A stretch of DNA of 64,000 nucleotides from contig JAVHJL010000007.1 of assembly GCA_036971715.1 (NCBI GenBank), positions 1,488,001 through 1,552,000 of the forward strand, written 5' to 3'. This DNA is from Arthrobotrys musiformis (taxonomy: Eukaryota; Ascomycota; Orbiliomycetes; Orbiliales; Orbiliaceae). The notes beneath the pieces are model-generated. The model saw nothing but the letters and a program-made list of their open reading frames with translations, was not told the DNA's origin and ran no database searches. Shown in pieces: positions 11,537 through 23,436 of the stretch (the first letter of the stretch is position 1; every line of letters begins with the position of its first letter). Position numbers and translations under genes: made by a program.

Positions 11537-14032
11537 GCGTAAGTCTGCACCACCGGCGCATATAGTTAACCGGCCCACGCAATTAACTATATTCTTCTTA
11601 GTGGGCTGTCGGGGGCTAATTGGAGGGGAGCAGGTCTACCGGGTTGCATATTATCCTCAGTCGTAGCTGCAGTATCTAGCCTAGCTAGATCTTGGTTCTG
11701 CTTAGGGATGTATGTAGAACGTGAGCAAATTCAATCATGGAAGTACACTTGCCATGAAAACAATCAAATTTCTTGTAAGCCCACTTAAGTTTGAATCCAT
11801 CTGAGCTAATTGACTAGTTCCCGCTAGAAATATGTCTCGGCTCGAATAGGGCTATAACTTATCTCGTAAACCAAATGCTACTGTGGTTGGCTATAACTTG
11901 CCTCGTAAACCAGCTATAACCCCATACTATAGTACTTCTAATATATAAACCCAAGTTGGATATATCGGTCCACCAGTTGAGTCGATACGCAAGCGTCAAT
12001 ATCCCAATCGAACCCCCCCGCATGAGCGCCGCCGGCCAGCCCGAAGACGATTTGGAAGATGTGCATGTCCACAGGAGGCCTCGAGATATTATAAGTCCCT
12101 AGAGAGATATATACCTCAGCATCAAACCCAGAATCAGGATCGGCAAAAGGACTGGAAGACAGGCATAGCAAGTGGTAAATCGAGCTCAGTAGCACCCGGC
12201 ACTGGGGGTAAAGAGCCTCCGGGTTCCGCCGGCGCTCACAGAAGTTGCCTCCAATCGATTTGCGCATGCAGTACCGGAACCCACAGGACACCTAGCCCTA
12301 ACTACCTTCTCATAGCCCGGGTAAGCCCCGTCTGGCGTATCATGTTCTCGCATACACCCTTAAGAACGCCCCTGTTCGTAAGCTAGAATTACCCTGGCTG
12401 GCTAGAACTATCGCTCCCGTGCCACCAACCGCATAGAGTGGAACCACCGATCCGCCGAGGATTTTTGCAAAGTTGCCCATGGAAGCCACTATGGGGTAGC
12501 TGTCAAGTAACACAAGGCCAATACATTTCCAAAAATCGGACCATCCACTTGTGGACCCGGAAGGCGTGGGCACTCTCTTCGTCCAGCATTATGTTCCCGA
12601 GAGTATTAGGGCCAACCATGATCCTTCGGTCGTGGAAATACGCTATAATAGTGGCAGCTGTGGCGCCAAAAAGAGGTCCCATAGGTCGAATGGGTGAGCC
12701 CAAGTACCCTTTCCTGGTCTCGACTTGCTACACAATCATTTAGGGCTGCCGGATTCCCGCCAGGGGGGGGGGGGGGGGGGGCAGCTACTTGAAAGTGTTA
12801 AACCACGGTGAATAACCAGACACCGAGGCATAATAACCGGATCGATAGAATACCCATTGGCCGCCTGGATCATCACACTGGTAGGCGACCAAACCTATAC
12901 CATATCTGATGCCCCCAAATTATCGGCTACGATGACGCCGCCCGAGACTCATCATTCTTCACGGAACATATACAACATAAAGAAACTTCGAAACCCAACG
13001 GATAAGACACTCGCAGAAATCCATGTATCAATTGACTAAGGAGGTTCAAAGGAAAGAATGGATAATATCGCACAGCACATGGAAATCGAGTAGCCATCGT
13101 GCGAGTGCTCGTCAATTGATCGAAATACTTGTAGTTGTGTATTAGTGCAGCCGCAGCCGCAATCGTATCGTCTGTGAAGCCTTTGAGGACCATCCTAACT
13201 GAAGTGTGTTGGTCGTTGCAGTTTACTATTTTAGCGTGTTCGGCCAGCCAAGACATACCGGGACCCACTTTGGGTTACCATATTGGGCCCGTATTGCGCC
13301 CATGGCCTTCTGGCCTGTGCGGGCCTCGAAGGAATAACTAGGCGGATTGCAGTGAGGCTGGTATTAGCATGCGTCGAGTCATTGAGAGCTGGAGCTCCCC
13401 ACACGATCATCTGGAAATCCCCTCGCATTTGCGAGGTGGCTAACATCGGCGGGGTTCCTTGTCGTGTGTAGCTTGCTACCTGGGTTTACTTGACCACAAT
13501 TACTGCGCATGAACATGTATATCCTCGCACCAACTGGATCCTGGTGCAGGAACTCAATGCTCCGTTCCTTTGGCTGTCGTTGAAGGATTACGTGCTCCAC
13601 CAATAACGAAAGTTATGTCTCAGGTTGGCTTTATAATAAATACAGCCCCTCTAATTATCGGTATTTCGTGGTTAGGTCTATAGAACACCTTCGGCTCTAT
13701 CAGAAGATTTCGCTAGAGCAGCAACCCAGTTTCGAAACCTAGTCCACGAGAGAAATATCGTAGAGAGATTAGGGGTGTTATTTGCGACAAAAATAACACC
13801 GACCCGCGCCTTGCTGCTGACTAATTCTAATACTTCGAATCCTCGATCAAAGCCCATGGCTACAATCGCGGATAGTATATGCCACCCGCCTGAAGCAACG
13901 GAGCTTCAGGGTGGTGGTGGTGGGATCTTCACGGGAAAATCGCCGACACCAAAGGGTCGGGAGGAAGGAAACTTCCAATCCGAAAAACTTGTCGCGGAAC
14001 GAGTAGACTTGAGGTAAATTTTAGCCGGTTCT
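11537..14032. other. unassigned region with scattered minus-strand open frames and a poly-G run
   Basis: Several minus-strand open frames (11938-12291, 12340-12573, 12503-12703, 12927-13268, 13231-13446) lie in different frames. Some are hydrophobic (for example FGATAATIIAYF near 12660 and LGGSVVPLYAVGGTGAIVLA near 12420). They could be remnants of a membrane-protein gene, but I could not join them with credible splice sites and do not call a gene. Near 11849-11912 a GGCTATAACTT..CTCGTAAACCA unit occurs twice. On the plus strand, 13856-14017 encodes a 53-residue peptide that stops just before the next gene in the same frame. Confidence 0.4.
12763..12781. repeat. 19-base poly-G homopolymer
   Basis: An uninterrupted run of 19 G. 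This is unusual for a fungal genome of moderate GC content and is prone to length errors in any read type. It could adopt a quadruplex. Confidence 0.9.
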
Positions 14033-15840
14033 ATGTTCGGTAATTTTCATTCTCTCTATGGGCGATATCTATGCTCACCAGTCACTAGAGCAACTCTAGG
14101 GCGGATAGCTCTCTTTTACGTTCTAGGTTTCGCTACGGCTGTGTCCCATCATATTTTCAACCTAACTCGAGACGGCCGAGTTCCAACGAACCAGTCCTTG
14201 ACTCTAAAATTTGGCACAGCATTTGCTTTTCTCGTGCAAGCTTTTATCGCTGCCGCCACTGGCACCGCCCTAGCGCAGATAACTTGGCGCAGAGTGAGAC
14301 AAAGAGCGTTCACTATTCATGGCATCGACGGCGTCTTCACAATTTCGAAAGATTTTACACAATTCTTACTCCTGGAATTGTGGGAGCGCGCAACTTTGAT
14401 CTGTATAATATCGATTGGAATCTGGTACGGCTTCAAAAAGAATATATCCTCAAGCTCAATAAAATAATGCTAATGCGGGATTCAAGGATAATGCCATTAG
14501 CTAGTATTGTCCCGCCTAGTACACTGGTCGTCGAGCCGCATTCTTATCGATCGTCTGGTTCTTGCGAAGTTCCGACTCTGAATTTCCGTGCCTTGCCAGG
14601 CGCGAATGAAAGCGAATTGCGACTGGGTCGAATTGCCAAGGACGATTCCATCGCGTATATTAATGGGGTAATACCGGGTTTAACGGCGCCGTCAACCACC
14701 CTGCAAAAGATCGGTGTCAGTGTCTCCTATGGGCAAAGAATCTTAGACATCCCCTCTCCATGCGGTACCAACTGTAGCTACACAGTAACTTTCAATGGCC
14801 CTGCTCTCAATTGCACAGATGAAGACTGGGAGTCACAAGATGCACCTTGGTCTGATGGGGCGCTGCCTCTGTTTAATTATTCCCTCCACTATTCGTCGAA
14901 TAGTACTCCTAACGGCGACCTATGGGCGGCATACGCGCAACCAAAAGATGACAGCAGGGGATATGCTGGACCCGGGATACCGATAAGGGACTTTCTCTAT
15001 GTTGGAACTACAGAAAGGCTCGAAAGATACGAAATCAAGTGCTTTAAATGCAGCTTATATAATACAACCTATAACCTGGATATCGAGCATAAAAATGATC
15101 TCCAGACGATAAGAATCGAACTTAGGAATAGTAGCAAGTTCATTCCAGTCAAGCAGAGGCTTCAGGATGCGTCAAGCTATGAACAATTTGCATATAATGG
15201 CTACAACAGCTATCTCATAGACCCCGAGGGACCATTCGACGGTTCCATAGACGAGACCGGCACACTTTCCACGAGGAGGTTTTCTTTCGGTACGAACCTT
15301 TTGTTCACGAATCTAGTGAGCCCCTGGGTTTCGATGACCTTCGACTGGAAACCCCAACTCGAATATTTTCCGATAAGCAATCTGAGAGCAGGGTTCGAAG
15401 AATTGTCCCATAACCTTACTATCAGCCTTCTAAGCCGTTCGGATTTAATAATCTTTTCCAATACTACTACGACATGTAATTTCTTTGGCTATCAAAACAT
15501 TTACCGGTATCGGCCTGCCCAGTTATACATTTCCTACGGGCCGCTGATGGCGTTCTCTATGGTAGTTGTAGTTTTAGGAATACGGGCGACGCTGAAGAAT
15601 GGTGGTATTTGCCAATGGAGTTTCTCCCAGATAATGTTGACGACCAGGAATCCAAGTTTAGACGAAATAGGAAGGGGGAGCTGTTTCGGAGTGGTTCACA
15701 GCGGCTCGGATTTGGCGCATCACAGGTTGAAGTTCGGTGAGATAAAATACGAAAAACAGAGTGTTGACGTTATCAGACATGCGGCTTTTGGGCTGGAAAA
15801 TGAGGTGACTGAGCTGAGCGCTGGGGAGAAGTATAGCTGA
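14033..15840 (+). CDS. fungal-specific multi-pass membrane protein, unknown function
   Basis: Two exons: 14033-14424 and 14487-15840, 581 residues. The 62-nt intron starts GTACGG and ends after branch-like GCTAATG with TTCAAG. Splicing joins ...ISIGIW to IMPLASIVPPSTLVVE, which matches the usual pattern of this family. The N-terminal part has three hydrophobic segments (ALFYVLGFATAVSHHIF, GTAFAFLVQAFIAAATGTAL, LICIISIGIWIMPLASIV). A long, probably lumenal or extracellular region with Cys pairs and N-x-S/T sites follows. The C-terminal segment is LMAFSMVVVVLGIRAT, then WSFSQIMLTTRNPSLDEI. Such proteins are widespread in Pezizomycotina and uncharacterised. It is convergent with the related-looking gene at 16417. 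An upstream ATG at 13856 is in the same frame but separated by a TAA at 14015. Confidence 0.82.
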
Positions 15841-16416
15841 TATCTTTCGTCTAATCACACAAGATTAAGACTGGCAGGATGTGGTTATCAAGCGACCAAA
15901 ATTAGAGTTTTTCCGTTCATCTTCGTTCCTTCAAGCCAGTGCACATGGAGTGGGACGTGCCTTCAACTCCGTTGCATCTGACTTGTGTTAAAAAACATGG
16001 GTGGGGGTTTTCAGACTTGCACGTACTTGCTATAGCGCTCTTTCTGCGAAACCAACACTTGCTGGGCTTAGCCTCGTTACGATACGTTACTTTGTGTCAA
16101 TTACCAAGCATTAGGACCTGCTAGAGGCCCTTAACATGTTAACTACCAAGGATGTGTCATTTACGCAATAATTAAGGTGTTCTTAGGAAAGTCAAACGGT
16201 AATTTTACCAGGCTACATTTCCAGGCTAACGATGTTGTAAGACAAAAAAGCTTGAAAACCGGCAGGGTCGGTTATTTCGCAGACCAACACATGACTGACG
16301 GTGTGATGCCGCAAAAAACCACAAGTCTCAAGCCGTAAACGTGTATATCTGCCGCGATGTATTAGACTACTTTATAACAAAAAGATTATATTCCTTATAT
16401 ACACAAAAATGAAAAA
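15841..16416. other. spacer between two convergent genes
   Basis: About 575 bp between the stop codons of two tail-to-tail membrane-protein genes. It must hold both 3' ends. AT-rich sequence near 16370-16410 would suit the minus-strand gene's polyadenylation region. No ORF of interest. Confidence 0.5.
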
Positions 16417-18387
16417 CTACTTGTAAGTGCGATCAGACTTCAACTCTGTGACACCTACTTTCTCCGTATCGATGGACCCAAGAGCAATGTATCCGATTTC
16501 ACTCGACCCTTCCACGTCCCCCAACCTAACGACCCTATTTTTCAGAATAACAGCTCTCTCGTCGCCACCTAGCGTGGTTCCTTCGTGAATTACATCGAAA
16601 TAACGACTCTCAGATACTAATGCAGAAAAGGAGGTAAGGGCATTCGGTGCCAAAGTATAAAAGGTGATGATGGCGCCGGTGATTCCGATTACAAACAGAA
16701 GAACCGCCGCAAATAGGGCTACTGCTGCCCATACCTGGTTACACATGAACTCTTCCCTCGAAATTGTAGATTCTCCGATAGAGGATCTTGAAGCGATATC
16801 TTTCGCAAGGTCATATAATTCCCTGCCGCTCCCGTCTAGGTCGGCGTTGCTGACGAATACCGCCGGCCCCTGAATTATTAGTGAGTATGTGTTGAGTAAC
16901 TGGGCCATCCGTATTTCGAAGTTCTTTATTCCAACATCAACCAGATCCACCCAGTCGCGGAGCATGCTCGTATATTTATTGGGGTCGTGTACATATATTT
17001 GGCTAGCGCCACTGGTGCTCCCCCTCGTCGGCACTTCTGTGAGCTGCCCAAAGTTGAGTGCAAAGTCTGTGAGGCTCGACTCTACGGTCTGGTAAAATAA
17101 CGGTGGACGGTGTACACCAGTGTCAAAGCGACGAAGCTTTGCGGCGGCACATTTAGAAGAGACACAAGATATTTCGACATCTAGATATGTTTGAAACAGA
17201 GTACAGCGAGCAACGGACACGCCCTTTTCGCCTTGCGATTGGAACAGCAGATGCATTGGGTCCGTGCTGTTAGATAATCCGGGGTAGAAAGTGGACTCGG
17301 TCCTGTTCAGGGCTACAACGATGGCCCCACGGGTTGTACTATTGTGTTCGGCCACTGGAAACCGCCACTCTTGGCTTTGGGGATCGACAGTGCTAAAGCA
17401 CCGGCCCTTGGGGATATTGTTGCTGCAGTTGACGGGGTCAAAGAGTTCAAGAGAAGAGCAGTTGAGTCTGGAGTAGCCTGCCTGAATGGTTGCGGTTATG
17501 TTGCCAGCAAGCCCTCTGATAGGGACTCCTATTAGCGAAGAGAAAGTTGTATTGGCTGCAACATCGAACCAACCATCCGTGGATTGAGACGTTTGTTCGA
17601 GCTCTTCTAAGAATGGTATTCTAACGTTGTCCCAGATGTCGGTAGGTCGATGTTCTTCACCTACAGTCGATAATAAACTCGCCGAGAAAATCGATTTCGT
17701 ATCGAGGAGAAGAACGCCGGTCTCTGAACCACCGACGAGATAACTCGTGGTATTTGCGGGATTTAGAAAGCGGACTTCTTTGGGGGACCGAACCTGGACA
17801 AATCGTGTCGATAGTAGGCGAAGGGATGCTTGGCCACCCAGTGGAGATATAGTCCAAAGGAGAATCAAAACGAGAGAGAGCCAGTTGTAGGCCTGAATGA
17901 AGTATGGGACTATTACAGCGCTGGATATGGTAGTAGTTCGTGTCAACTGCTCAAGGGTGCCCAGTTTGGCGCCATTCTGTGCATATTTGAGGGCTACAGC
18001 TTGCAAAAGTTGACCCACGATCGCCGCGAAAATTATTGGAAATATTGTTGGCCCCTTCGAATTCAACGGATTAATACAGGTATTATAACGGCTTGGTGGT
18101 CGTAACATAGCACTCACCCATTTAATCCACTCCAAAACCCTTTTCCCGAATTCGTTTTTGGCGACCTCCTTGCCATCTAACGAGTACGCGAGCGGCGGGA
18201 GCACTATAAATATAATGGAACAGAGTGAGAGGGCTAATTTGAACAGCACCTCTATGACCTTTGAACTCAGAAGTTGGCGGCCGCATTCTCGCTGGTCGTC
18301 GATGAAAACCTTGTTATCGGGCTTCTCCAGCCCGCTCGCATCTTGAAGCGTGGAGTCGGAGGGAAGCTGTGATATGACTTGGGACAT
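16417..18387 (-). CDS. fungal-specific multi-pass membrane protein, unknown function
   Basis: The frame from 18387 to 16417 is open (656 codons), but it probably contains a 63-nt intron (18117-18055) with donor GTGAGT and end TTCGAAG. Removing it joins EWIKW to GPTIFPIIFAAIVGQLL, as is usual in this family, and gives 635 residues. Because the intron is a multiple of three without stops, unspliced RNA would also be translatable. Hydrophobic segments: VLFKLALSLCSIIFIVLPPLAYS near residue 50, FPIIFAAIVGQLLQAVALKYA, and SAVIVPYFIQAYNWLSLVLI followed by the motif WTISPLGGQASLRLL. Then comes a long ectodomain-like region with Cys and N-glycosylation sites, and a last segment VWAAVALFAAVLLFVIGITGAIITFY before a cytoplasmic tail. 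No known biochemical function. Confidence 0.84.
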   Translation of the reverse strand: MSQVISQLPSDSTLQDASGLEKPDNKVFIDDQRECGRQLLSSKVIEVLFKLALSLCSIIFIVLPPLAYSLDGKEVAKNEFGKRVLEWIKWVSAMLRPPSRYNTCINPLNSKGPTIFPIIFAAIVGQLLQAVALKYAQNGAKLGTLEQLTRTTTISSAVIVPYFIQAYNWLSLVLILLWTISPLGGQASLRLLSTRFVQVRSPKEVRFLNPANTTSYLVGGSETGVLLLDTKSIFSASLLSTVGEEHRPTDIWDNVRIPFLEELEQTSQSTDGWFDVAANTTFSSLIGVPIRGLAGNITATIQAGYSRLNCSSLELFDPVNCSNNIPKGRCFSTVDPQSQEWRFPVAEHNSTTRGAIVVALNRTESTFYPGLSNSTDPMHLLFQSQGEKGVSVARCTLFQTYLDVEISCVSSKCAAAKLRRFDTGVHRPPLFYQTVESSLTDFALNFGQLTEVPTRGSTSGASQIYVHDPNKYTSMLRDWVDLVDVGIKNFEIRMAQLLNTYSLIIQGPAVFVSNADLDGSGRELYDLAKDIASRSSIGESTISREEFMCNQVWAAVALFAAVLLFVIGITGAIITFYTLAPNALTSFSALVSESRYFDVIHEGTTLGGDERAVILKNRVVRLGDVEGSSEIGYIALGSIDTEKVGVTELKSDRTYK

Positions 18388-19925
18388 CGCGTACGGTCGA
18401 TTTCCGGGTTAATTAGATCTAGACAAAGGCGGCTTTGTGAAGCTTCGGAGTCAAATATTGTGAGCCTTTCGGATTTCAGTCGGTTAGCCGTTATCTTCCG
18501 ATACTGTTGTCCGGGATTATATAGTGCCAATACGTGGGGTCGGCGGCGTCGCGTCGTGGAAACATCGTGCGGGTGAAGATACACTCTCAGACACTAGCTA
18601 AAATTATGGGGAGCTGTGCTGCGGGGCCCGGGCCTTTGCGACAAATCAGCTAAAGACCGACAATACGATCTGACCCTTATTGGTGTATGTCTATGACCCG
18701 CCTACGCCTCAGCCGCGGGACCGCACATCCCCGAGCGCACTGGACATGTATGCAACGATTTCTTAAATTAGATTCACGAGTGGAGCTCAGTAAATTTCAT
18801 CAGCCTGTGGGACTCCACCAAGATGAATGAATTCGCAACCGCAACTGACCGGTAAGGTCGACACACACCTTCATGCTTCAAGAGTCAGAGCCTTAGAACC
18901 ACCCATGTCGAGATGCAACCGGAAGCTTCGAAGGAATGAATTCCGAGATGCAAGGCTAGTTCATCGCCGTGCTGCATCTGCCTTTTTCCTGTCCAGGAGC
19001 AAGTCTCAGAGCCACATCCACAGATTGCAATGCACGTTTCATGATTATAATTAGTTCGAGCGGGGGCGCGAGGCCAACCGGCGGGGTCACAGCCAAAGGA
19101 ACAATATCTTTGTTGACTGATGATCATGAGTGATATAACTTATCAATTATCATTTATTATACAAAATCCAAGATCCTCTAGCGAAAGGATCCCTTGCATA
19201 TCGCCAAGCTGAGGGGCTGCTAGTGGCAGCGATAGTCCAATGCATTTCATGTTCTGTGAATGTTATCCGCGAATACGTTCCATGAATAGCTATGGCTAAT
19301 AGCATGCGCAGGTGTGCCTGCACAGCTGCGCGTGAGTACACGGCTGCGTTGTGTGTTGGCCGGCAGGTGGTGGTGTTATTTAGCTTGCGGGACTAGAACG
19401 GGCAGGGATCCCCGCGATGGAGGGCCGGGTACGGGCCCGAATAGGCATGGCCATGCATGGCCTGATGCATCTCGAGATCTCCTTCTAGACTTCACTCAGG
19501 GCCGGCCCACTTGCGCACCCTTGAGGATCCCGTCCGCCGGCCGCCTCTCTGCCCACAGGATTCCCAACCCCGCAAAGGAGGCGCCAGTTCTAGAGATGCA
19601 GGCTGAGCTCGGGGACCCGCACCATTTATTACTCTCCAGTGACGCATGGTGTTGATGTCTACGGATATGAGCTGTAGAGCTATGATTATCGACGGTGTAG
19701 GGGGCTCGCGAGAGTGTGTACATATACTGACCTAGTAGCTTCTGAAGCTTCATTCTTTTTCCCTAAAAGCTCATAAGGCTACCTTCGAATTGTATTTGCT
19801 CCCCTAGACTTTTGTTATTTTCTTAGCTCTAACGGCGAGACCTAGCAGCCGTCGGTAAACTGTATTATCCGAGAGCGCACGCTAGTACCGAAGGGTTACG
19901 CTAGAGCTACTCATCTTCATTCAAG
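18388..19925. other. intergenic region, no gene seen
   Basis: About 1.5 kb separating the starts of the minus-strand membrane protein and the plus-strand channel, so it contains both promoters. Small ORFs lack protein-like features. Confidence 0.5.
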
Positions 19926-22049
19926 ATGTCGCGACCTTCCAGGCCCGATGCCAGTGGCGATTATATAGTGACAGTCGATCCGAGTATTCCCAGCTCGGGA
20001 TCGGGCAACCTCGAGAAGCCTGCTAATGAAGCTACCGCGCTTGTGGGGCGCCGGTCCTCGGACGCAGGCGATACAATGGCTAGGCAGAGAGACATGAATA
20101 ACATGGACCTCGACGGTGCGAAGCAGGAGAAGAGCAAGTTTCAGCTGTTAAAGCCGGTTCTATTCAGATTGGTCCTACTGTTGGTGCCTGCCGGGCTCCT
20201 CGCCATTCCCATTATCTTCGGCTTTACTCATGGCAGGGCCGTCACCGCCCATATTGGAGGAGTTTGGATAAGGTGGTTTTTCATTTGGGTAGGCGTCTAT
20301 TCTCGTGCTCCGATGGCTTGATTCCCCGATGTTACCCTCGACGATTTCAGCCTCGACGACCCCGATGATATTAACCTTGGTGATGCGTCCTTTACAGGTG
20401 GAGATCTTTTGGTGTTCAATCTGGCTGTCGAACATCACCGCAAAATACGTCCTACCACACATCGCCCGCATTCTTATTGGAATATTCTCTAAGAAGGCGA
20501 AGATATACCACTATGTAATCACAGAGCTTGAGGTTCCATTAACGCTTTGCGGCTGGGCATTCGCGTCGTTCATTAGTTTCCGCCCGATAATGCATGGCCA
20601 TGATCCCAAGCCCACGAACATCAACTGGCGTACTCCGACATCCCAGGTTCTAGCCGGCTTACTTGTTTCGTCGGCCATATACTTAGTGAAATCTCTTATG
20701 ATCCAGGTTAGTGCCATACCTAGTCATGACTAGGCTGATTGTGTTCTGGGCTAAAAGTTAAATGATTCAGGTCGTCTATATCCGCTATCGGCAGCACCAG
20801 CTCGCTGACAAAGTGGAGCGGAATAAAGAGAGCCTGGAAATCCTCACTAGACTTTACAGCAAATCGCGAGAGATCCACCCCGACGGAACCGACGTTAGGC
20901 TCTATGCCGACGATGAAATTCTCGCAGAGGCGATTTCCTTCGCGGTTAACACCTTGACCCTTAGCGATGCCTCGGAGGAGAAGTCTCGTCGGTCACAAGC
21001 CAGCGCGAGGGTTATCTGGGCACTTGAGCACAGGAGGACGGCGGGGCCAAGCCTTGCGAAAAGAATATGGTTCGCCTTCGTTGGGCCCAGTCACACGAGC
21101 CTTTTCCCCGCCGACCTACAACCTCACTTTGAACCGGAATTCGTGGCTAGGTCATTTGCAATCCTCGACAAGGACGAAAACGGTGACATTACCCTATCAG
21201 AAGTGATTTCCGACGTCGCCGACATCGCGCGCGAACGAAGGGATCTTTATTCTGGCTGGTCGGACTCGCAAGATATTATCGCAAACTTCAGCATTCTCTG
21301 TGATTTCGTCGTTATCGGCCTCAGCATACTCGTATTCCTCGCATTTCTTACGAGCATAAAGAATACGTTTTGGCTATGCCGCCACTGTACTCGCCTCTCT
21401 GGGTTTTGCGTTTAACGGGACCATTACGGAGATGTTCAGCGCCATTATTTTTATCTTCGTGAAACACCCGTTCGACGTTGGAGATTGCGTAACTATTGAC
21501 AAGGAAGAGTACGTCATCGAGCACATCTCATTGCTATATTCACAAGGCCGTAGTGTCTCGAGCAGAAAATACACCCATTTCCCTAACTGCGTCCTGAACT
21601 CAAAACCAGTGGAGAATATATCTCGCTCTAAGGCCATGCACGAGGTGTTCACTATCTCCGTGTCATACGACACGACCGTTGAAGATGTCGACGTTTTCCG
21701 AGATGAGTTTCGAAGGTTTGTTGGTGATAACGGCAGGGACTTCTATAAGGAAGATGTCTCAGTGGAGCTATGCGGGTTTGCATTGGACAAACTTGAGGTC
21801 AGAATACAGGTCAGGTACAAGGGAAACTACGCTGATGGAAGGCGAATTCAGCGGAAGGCTATGGTTTTGGGGGAGCTGTTGAGATTAACCCGACTGGTTC
21901 CATTGTTCGGACCAGGCGGCGGAGCTGCCGCACTTGGGAGCGGCGACAACCCCTCTTTTGGCGTTACAGTTACCCCCGAAGACGCGAAGCTTAGGGTTGA
22001 TGCTTTTAAAAGGAATAAGGAGAGTAAGAGAACGACGATGCATGGCTAG
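19926..22049 (+). CDS. MscS-family mechanosensitive channel with EF-hand; frameshifted
   Basis: Exons 19926-20288, 20398-20706 and 20771-22049, with phase-0 introns of 109 and 64 nt. The product would be about 648 residues. A disordered N-terminus is followed by membrane segments (LFRLVLLLVPAGLLAIPIIFGF; LTLCGWAFASFISF; VLAGLLVSSAIYLVKSLMI). A canonical EF-hand loop, DKDENGDITLSE, lies near 21170-21205. Then come two more segments and the MscS core, with pore helix YAATVLASLGFAFNGTITEMF and IIFIFVKHPFDVGD. These are the hallmarks of the fungal Msy1/Msy2-type channels, which release ions under osmotic stress in ER or plasma membrane. At 21374 one base appears extra (TTTTGG C TAT GCC): the frame changes from SIKNTFW to YAATVL. 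A splice that hides it would delete the pore helix. So this is either a sequence error or a broken gene. Confidence 0.86.
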
Positions 22050-23436
22050 AATTTTAGTGACTGCAAAAGCGACCTCAACTCCTGGAACTCTATTGTAGGT
22101 CGGTAACTTGCTGGTGGGAGAGATAGCCACGATCAAGAACCGCACCTCGAGCCAGTTCCCACATTTTCTATCAGCCGTTTTACGCTCAGTTAATTCCATA
22201 TTAATGTTTACTTTCCGAAATCGGCTTCAATCCTTGTAACTAGTCAAATGTACGCAGTTAGGCGATCACCTTAGTAGCTTTCTTTACCTGTATATACGGA
22301 TCATGAAGAAGTCATTAGTGATCACACATCAGAATGGAAGAGGCTTGTCTCAATGGTACACCATAACGCAGTGAGTATAGAGACGGCTTGAGCGTGTCCC
22401 CCTTTACGGCGATATTAGCTTCATATTAGCCGGCACTGCTGACTTTAATCCACACGAGAAATCAGTTCGTGGCCATTTGTCGACTAAATAGGTAACATAC
22501 ATTGGAGACTAAATCGTGGAAACGCAGTGAGCGATACAATTCAAACAGACTGCCTCAAAGAGCTTACATTGGGTTCTGTCGGGCGTTTACATTGATGCTT
22601 GCGTATCTGGGGCTCGAGGCCCTGGGGGCGGGGGGCAGCATCGCTTCAATAGGTGCCATTAGGCCTAACAGAATCAAGTCGACGGTCAGAGAGCGTATAT
22701 CGCGTAGCCTGCGCAGCAACTGTATAATATATTCGCACATAGCTACTATCACTTAGAGTTAGTCTTGTTAGAGCATACTAGAGACTCACCTGTAGCAGGC
22801 TCCTTGCATGCTGTTAGCCCTGTAGTGTGATTATCGACCTGCAGCACCTTGGTGCAAGCTGGCCGCGCCTACACTCGACCCTTGCATTACATCCCGATGT
22901 ACCACCTATAAGCCAATTGTAGAGTGACTGGTAGTTGGTATTTAGAGTCAAAAGCTATCATTCGAACCAAAGGCTTACATACGCTGAGCGAAACGGCACG
23001 GGATACTCCCGGAGAAAATGTTCGAAATGGATGGCCTAGCCGAGTTCGCGTGGAAGAGACTTCACAACTCTGAATTCTTTTCAATAATACGGAGGAGACC
23101 CAACAGCTTTGAATTATCTGCAAAAGAATGACAAAGGTGGAAACCTTCCGGGTGCTATCAGACGTCGGGATAGCTTCAGGCTTTATTCAATCAGTGAAAT
23201 TTATTGTGTCAGAGCGATCCGCCTCCAGAATCCTCAGATCCGGGTGGTTATACCGGATATCATAAATATCAACTCTTCGAGGCAAGAGGTAGCTGCCTCC
23301 CCATACCGGACGGCGTCTCTCTAGAGAATATATTTGATACCCTGTGGGAGCGAAAACCTTCAAAGAGGGAAGCACATCGATACCCTTAAAAAAGCCGGTC
23401 ATCAATATACGTTGGAAGAGGACAATATATCGACGT
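22050..23436. other. intergenic region, no gene seen
   Basis: About 1.4 kb between the channel gene's 3' end and the F-box gene's 3' end. Only short overlapping ORFs on both strands without recognisable features. Confidence 0.5.

Noticed and set aside
14403..14500. alternative intron GTATAA...TTAG in the membrane protein at 14033
   Set aside because: It keeps frame but removes MPLAS, a family-conserved stretch. The intron 14425-14486 keeps it and has a better branch site spacing.
21367..21439. 73-nt GTTTTG...TTCAG segment as an intron that hides the MscS frame break
   Set aside because: It would remove the conserved pore helix, and the donor is weak. The frameshift reading gives a continuous MscS sequence.
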